From NCBI RefSeq assembly GCF_900086585.1, contig NZ_FLKM01000009.1, forward strand, positions 1,178,001-1,242,000: a stretch of 64,000 nucleotides of DNA, written 5' to 3'. Every line of letters starts with the position of its first letter. Within the stretch, counting starts at the first letter, position 1. A program made the position numbers and the translations under genes. Positions 63,622 to 64,000 of the stretch are shown here, in pieces. The DNA is from Emergencia timonensis (GTDB lineage Bacteria > Bacillota > Clostridia > Peptostreptococcales > Anaerovoracaceae). Below the pieces are notes generated by a model. The model was not told the origin of the DNA. It searched no databases and saw nothing but the letters and a program-made list of their open reading frames with translations.

Positions 63622-64000
63622 CATACTGCCATATTTTCTCTTTGTCATTTTGATCGGTTCCACTGCCTCCGCATGGGGAAATAACCTGTGGCTGATTGTT
63701 TCAGTAGCCGTGACCCTTGCAATCATGGCCTTTGGCGTTGCAGGTGTTATGGAAAAGGTGAACGAAGTGATGATGGCTGCATTATTTGGACTGTTTATTT
63801 TGCTGGGAATCTATATCTTCACCCTGCCAGGCGCAGGAGACGGCTACAAATACATATTTACACTGAACCCAAAGGGTCTGCTGAAACCGGAGTTTTGAAT
63901 CTTCGCCTTTGGACAGGCGTTCTGCCACTTTCTATCGCGGGCAACGGAACAGTGATTTATGGTTCCTACCTGGGCGAAAACGAAAACGTGGTGAAATCAG
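63622..64000 (+). pseudogene. Decayed Na+-dependent (NSS family) transporter gene, runs off the window
   Basis: The frame ILPYFLFVILIGSTASAW continues through GVAGVMEKVNEVMMAALFGL and GAGDGYKYIFTLNPKGLLKP to PEF, then TGA 63896-63898, where homologues have Trp. After IFAFGQAF the family sequence SIAGNGTVIYGSYLGENENV resumes one frame over. A nonsense mutation and a 1-base loss are therefore visible, and the amino-terminal segments are missing too. NSS proteins import amino acids or amines with Na+. Confidence 0.8.

Overview
The window looks like chromosomal DNA of a low-to-mid GC Gram-positive anaerobe of the class Clostridia. The signs are strong AGGAGG ribosome binding sites, a Gram-positive LexA box (GAAC-N4-GTTC), CCA-encoding tRNA genes, and gut-clostridial families such as an OYE/FadH-BaiCD-like flavoenzyme, an EFR1-type ferredoxin-flavodoxin, DUF4418 and an ATP-grasp_ST protein. 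I cannot name the species from sequence alone.

Layout. 1-9.2 kb: a partial membrane GDPD phosphodiesterase, a TetR-controlled MATE pump, a YeiH-type exporter, an Fe-S scaffold-like protein, MscL, an FlK-like thioesterase with an AraC regulator, a GNAT-YoaP protein and a D-aminoacylase. 9.2-17.1 kb: purC, a 264-bp inverted-repeat element, EFR1 ferredoxin plus TetR, an old-yellow-enzyme gene broken by an in-frame TGA, a run of hairpins, an AlkD-like glycosylase, an ATP-grasp and a GNAT. 17.2-22.4 kb: the most unusual locus. Two overlapping genes encode linalool dehydratase/isomerase-like proteins, followed by an NhaC-type antiporter, a DUF4418 membrane protein and a convergent MerR regulator. 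One paralogue keeps the His and two Cys of the known catalytic site; the other has lost them. 22.9-28.7 kb: ychF-lgt, a tandem 171-bp repeat with cloverleaf potential, sfsA, an SOS-controlled Y-family polymerase with a small partner, and six tRNAs (Met, Val, Asp, His, Gln, Cys).

28.7-36.9 kb is accessory DNA: a decayed dinD, a TerB/BRCT-like protein, then after FAH-family hydrolase and guaA a cluster of defence-type genes and relics. These are a nuclease-like orphan, a broken MNT nucleotidyltransferase, an intact AbiEi/AbiEii pair and a frameshifted JetA (Wadjet) amino terminus. The guaA gene is odd because its glutaminase domain is shortened and lacks the catalytic Cys. 36.9-39.4 kb: ogt overlapping a methyltransferase-PLP decarboxylase fusion.

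39.7-59.15 kb: a YjiH-family membrane protein gene is split by a complete Tn916 element (40676-58707, 18,032 bp) carrying tet(M), all conjugation genes, oriT, int and xis. Removing the element and one 6-bp coupling sequence restores the host reading frame exactly. The broken gene headed an operon with an allantoinase-like and an allantoate amidohydrolase-like gene, followed by an AraC regulator, so the insertion probably damaged an allantoin/hydantoin utilisation operon. The right end holds a PIN/NYN-like relic and a decayed Na+-dependent (NSS) transporter gene running off the window.
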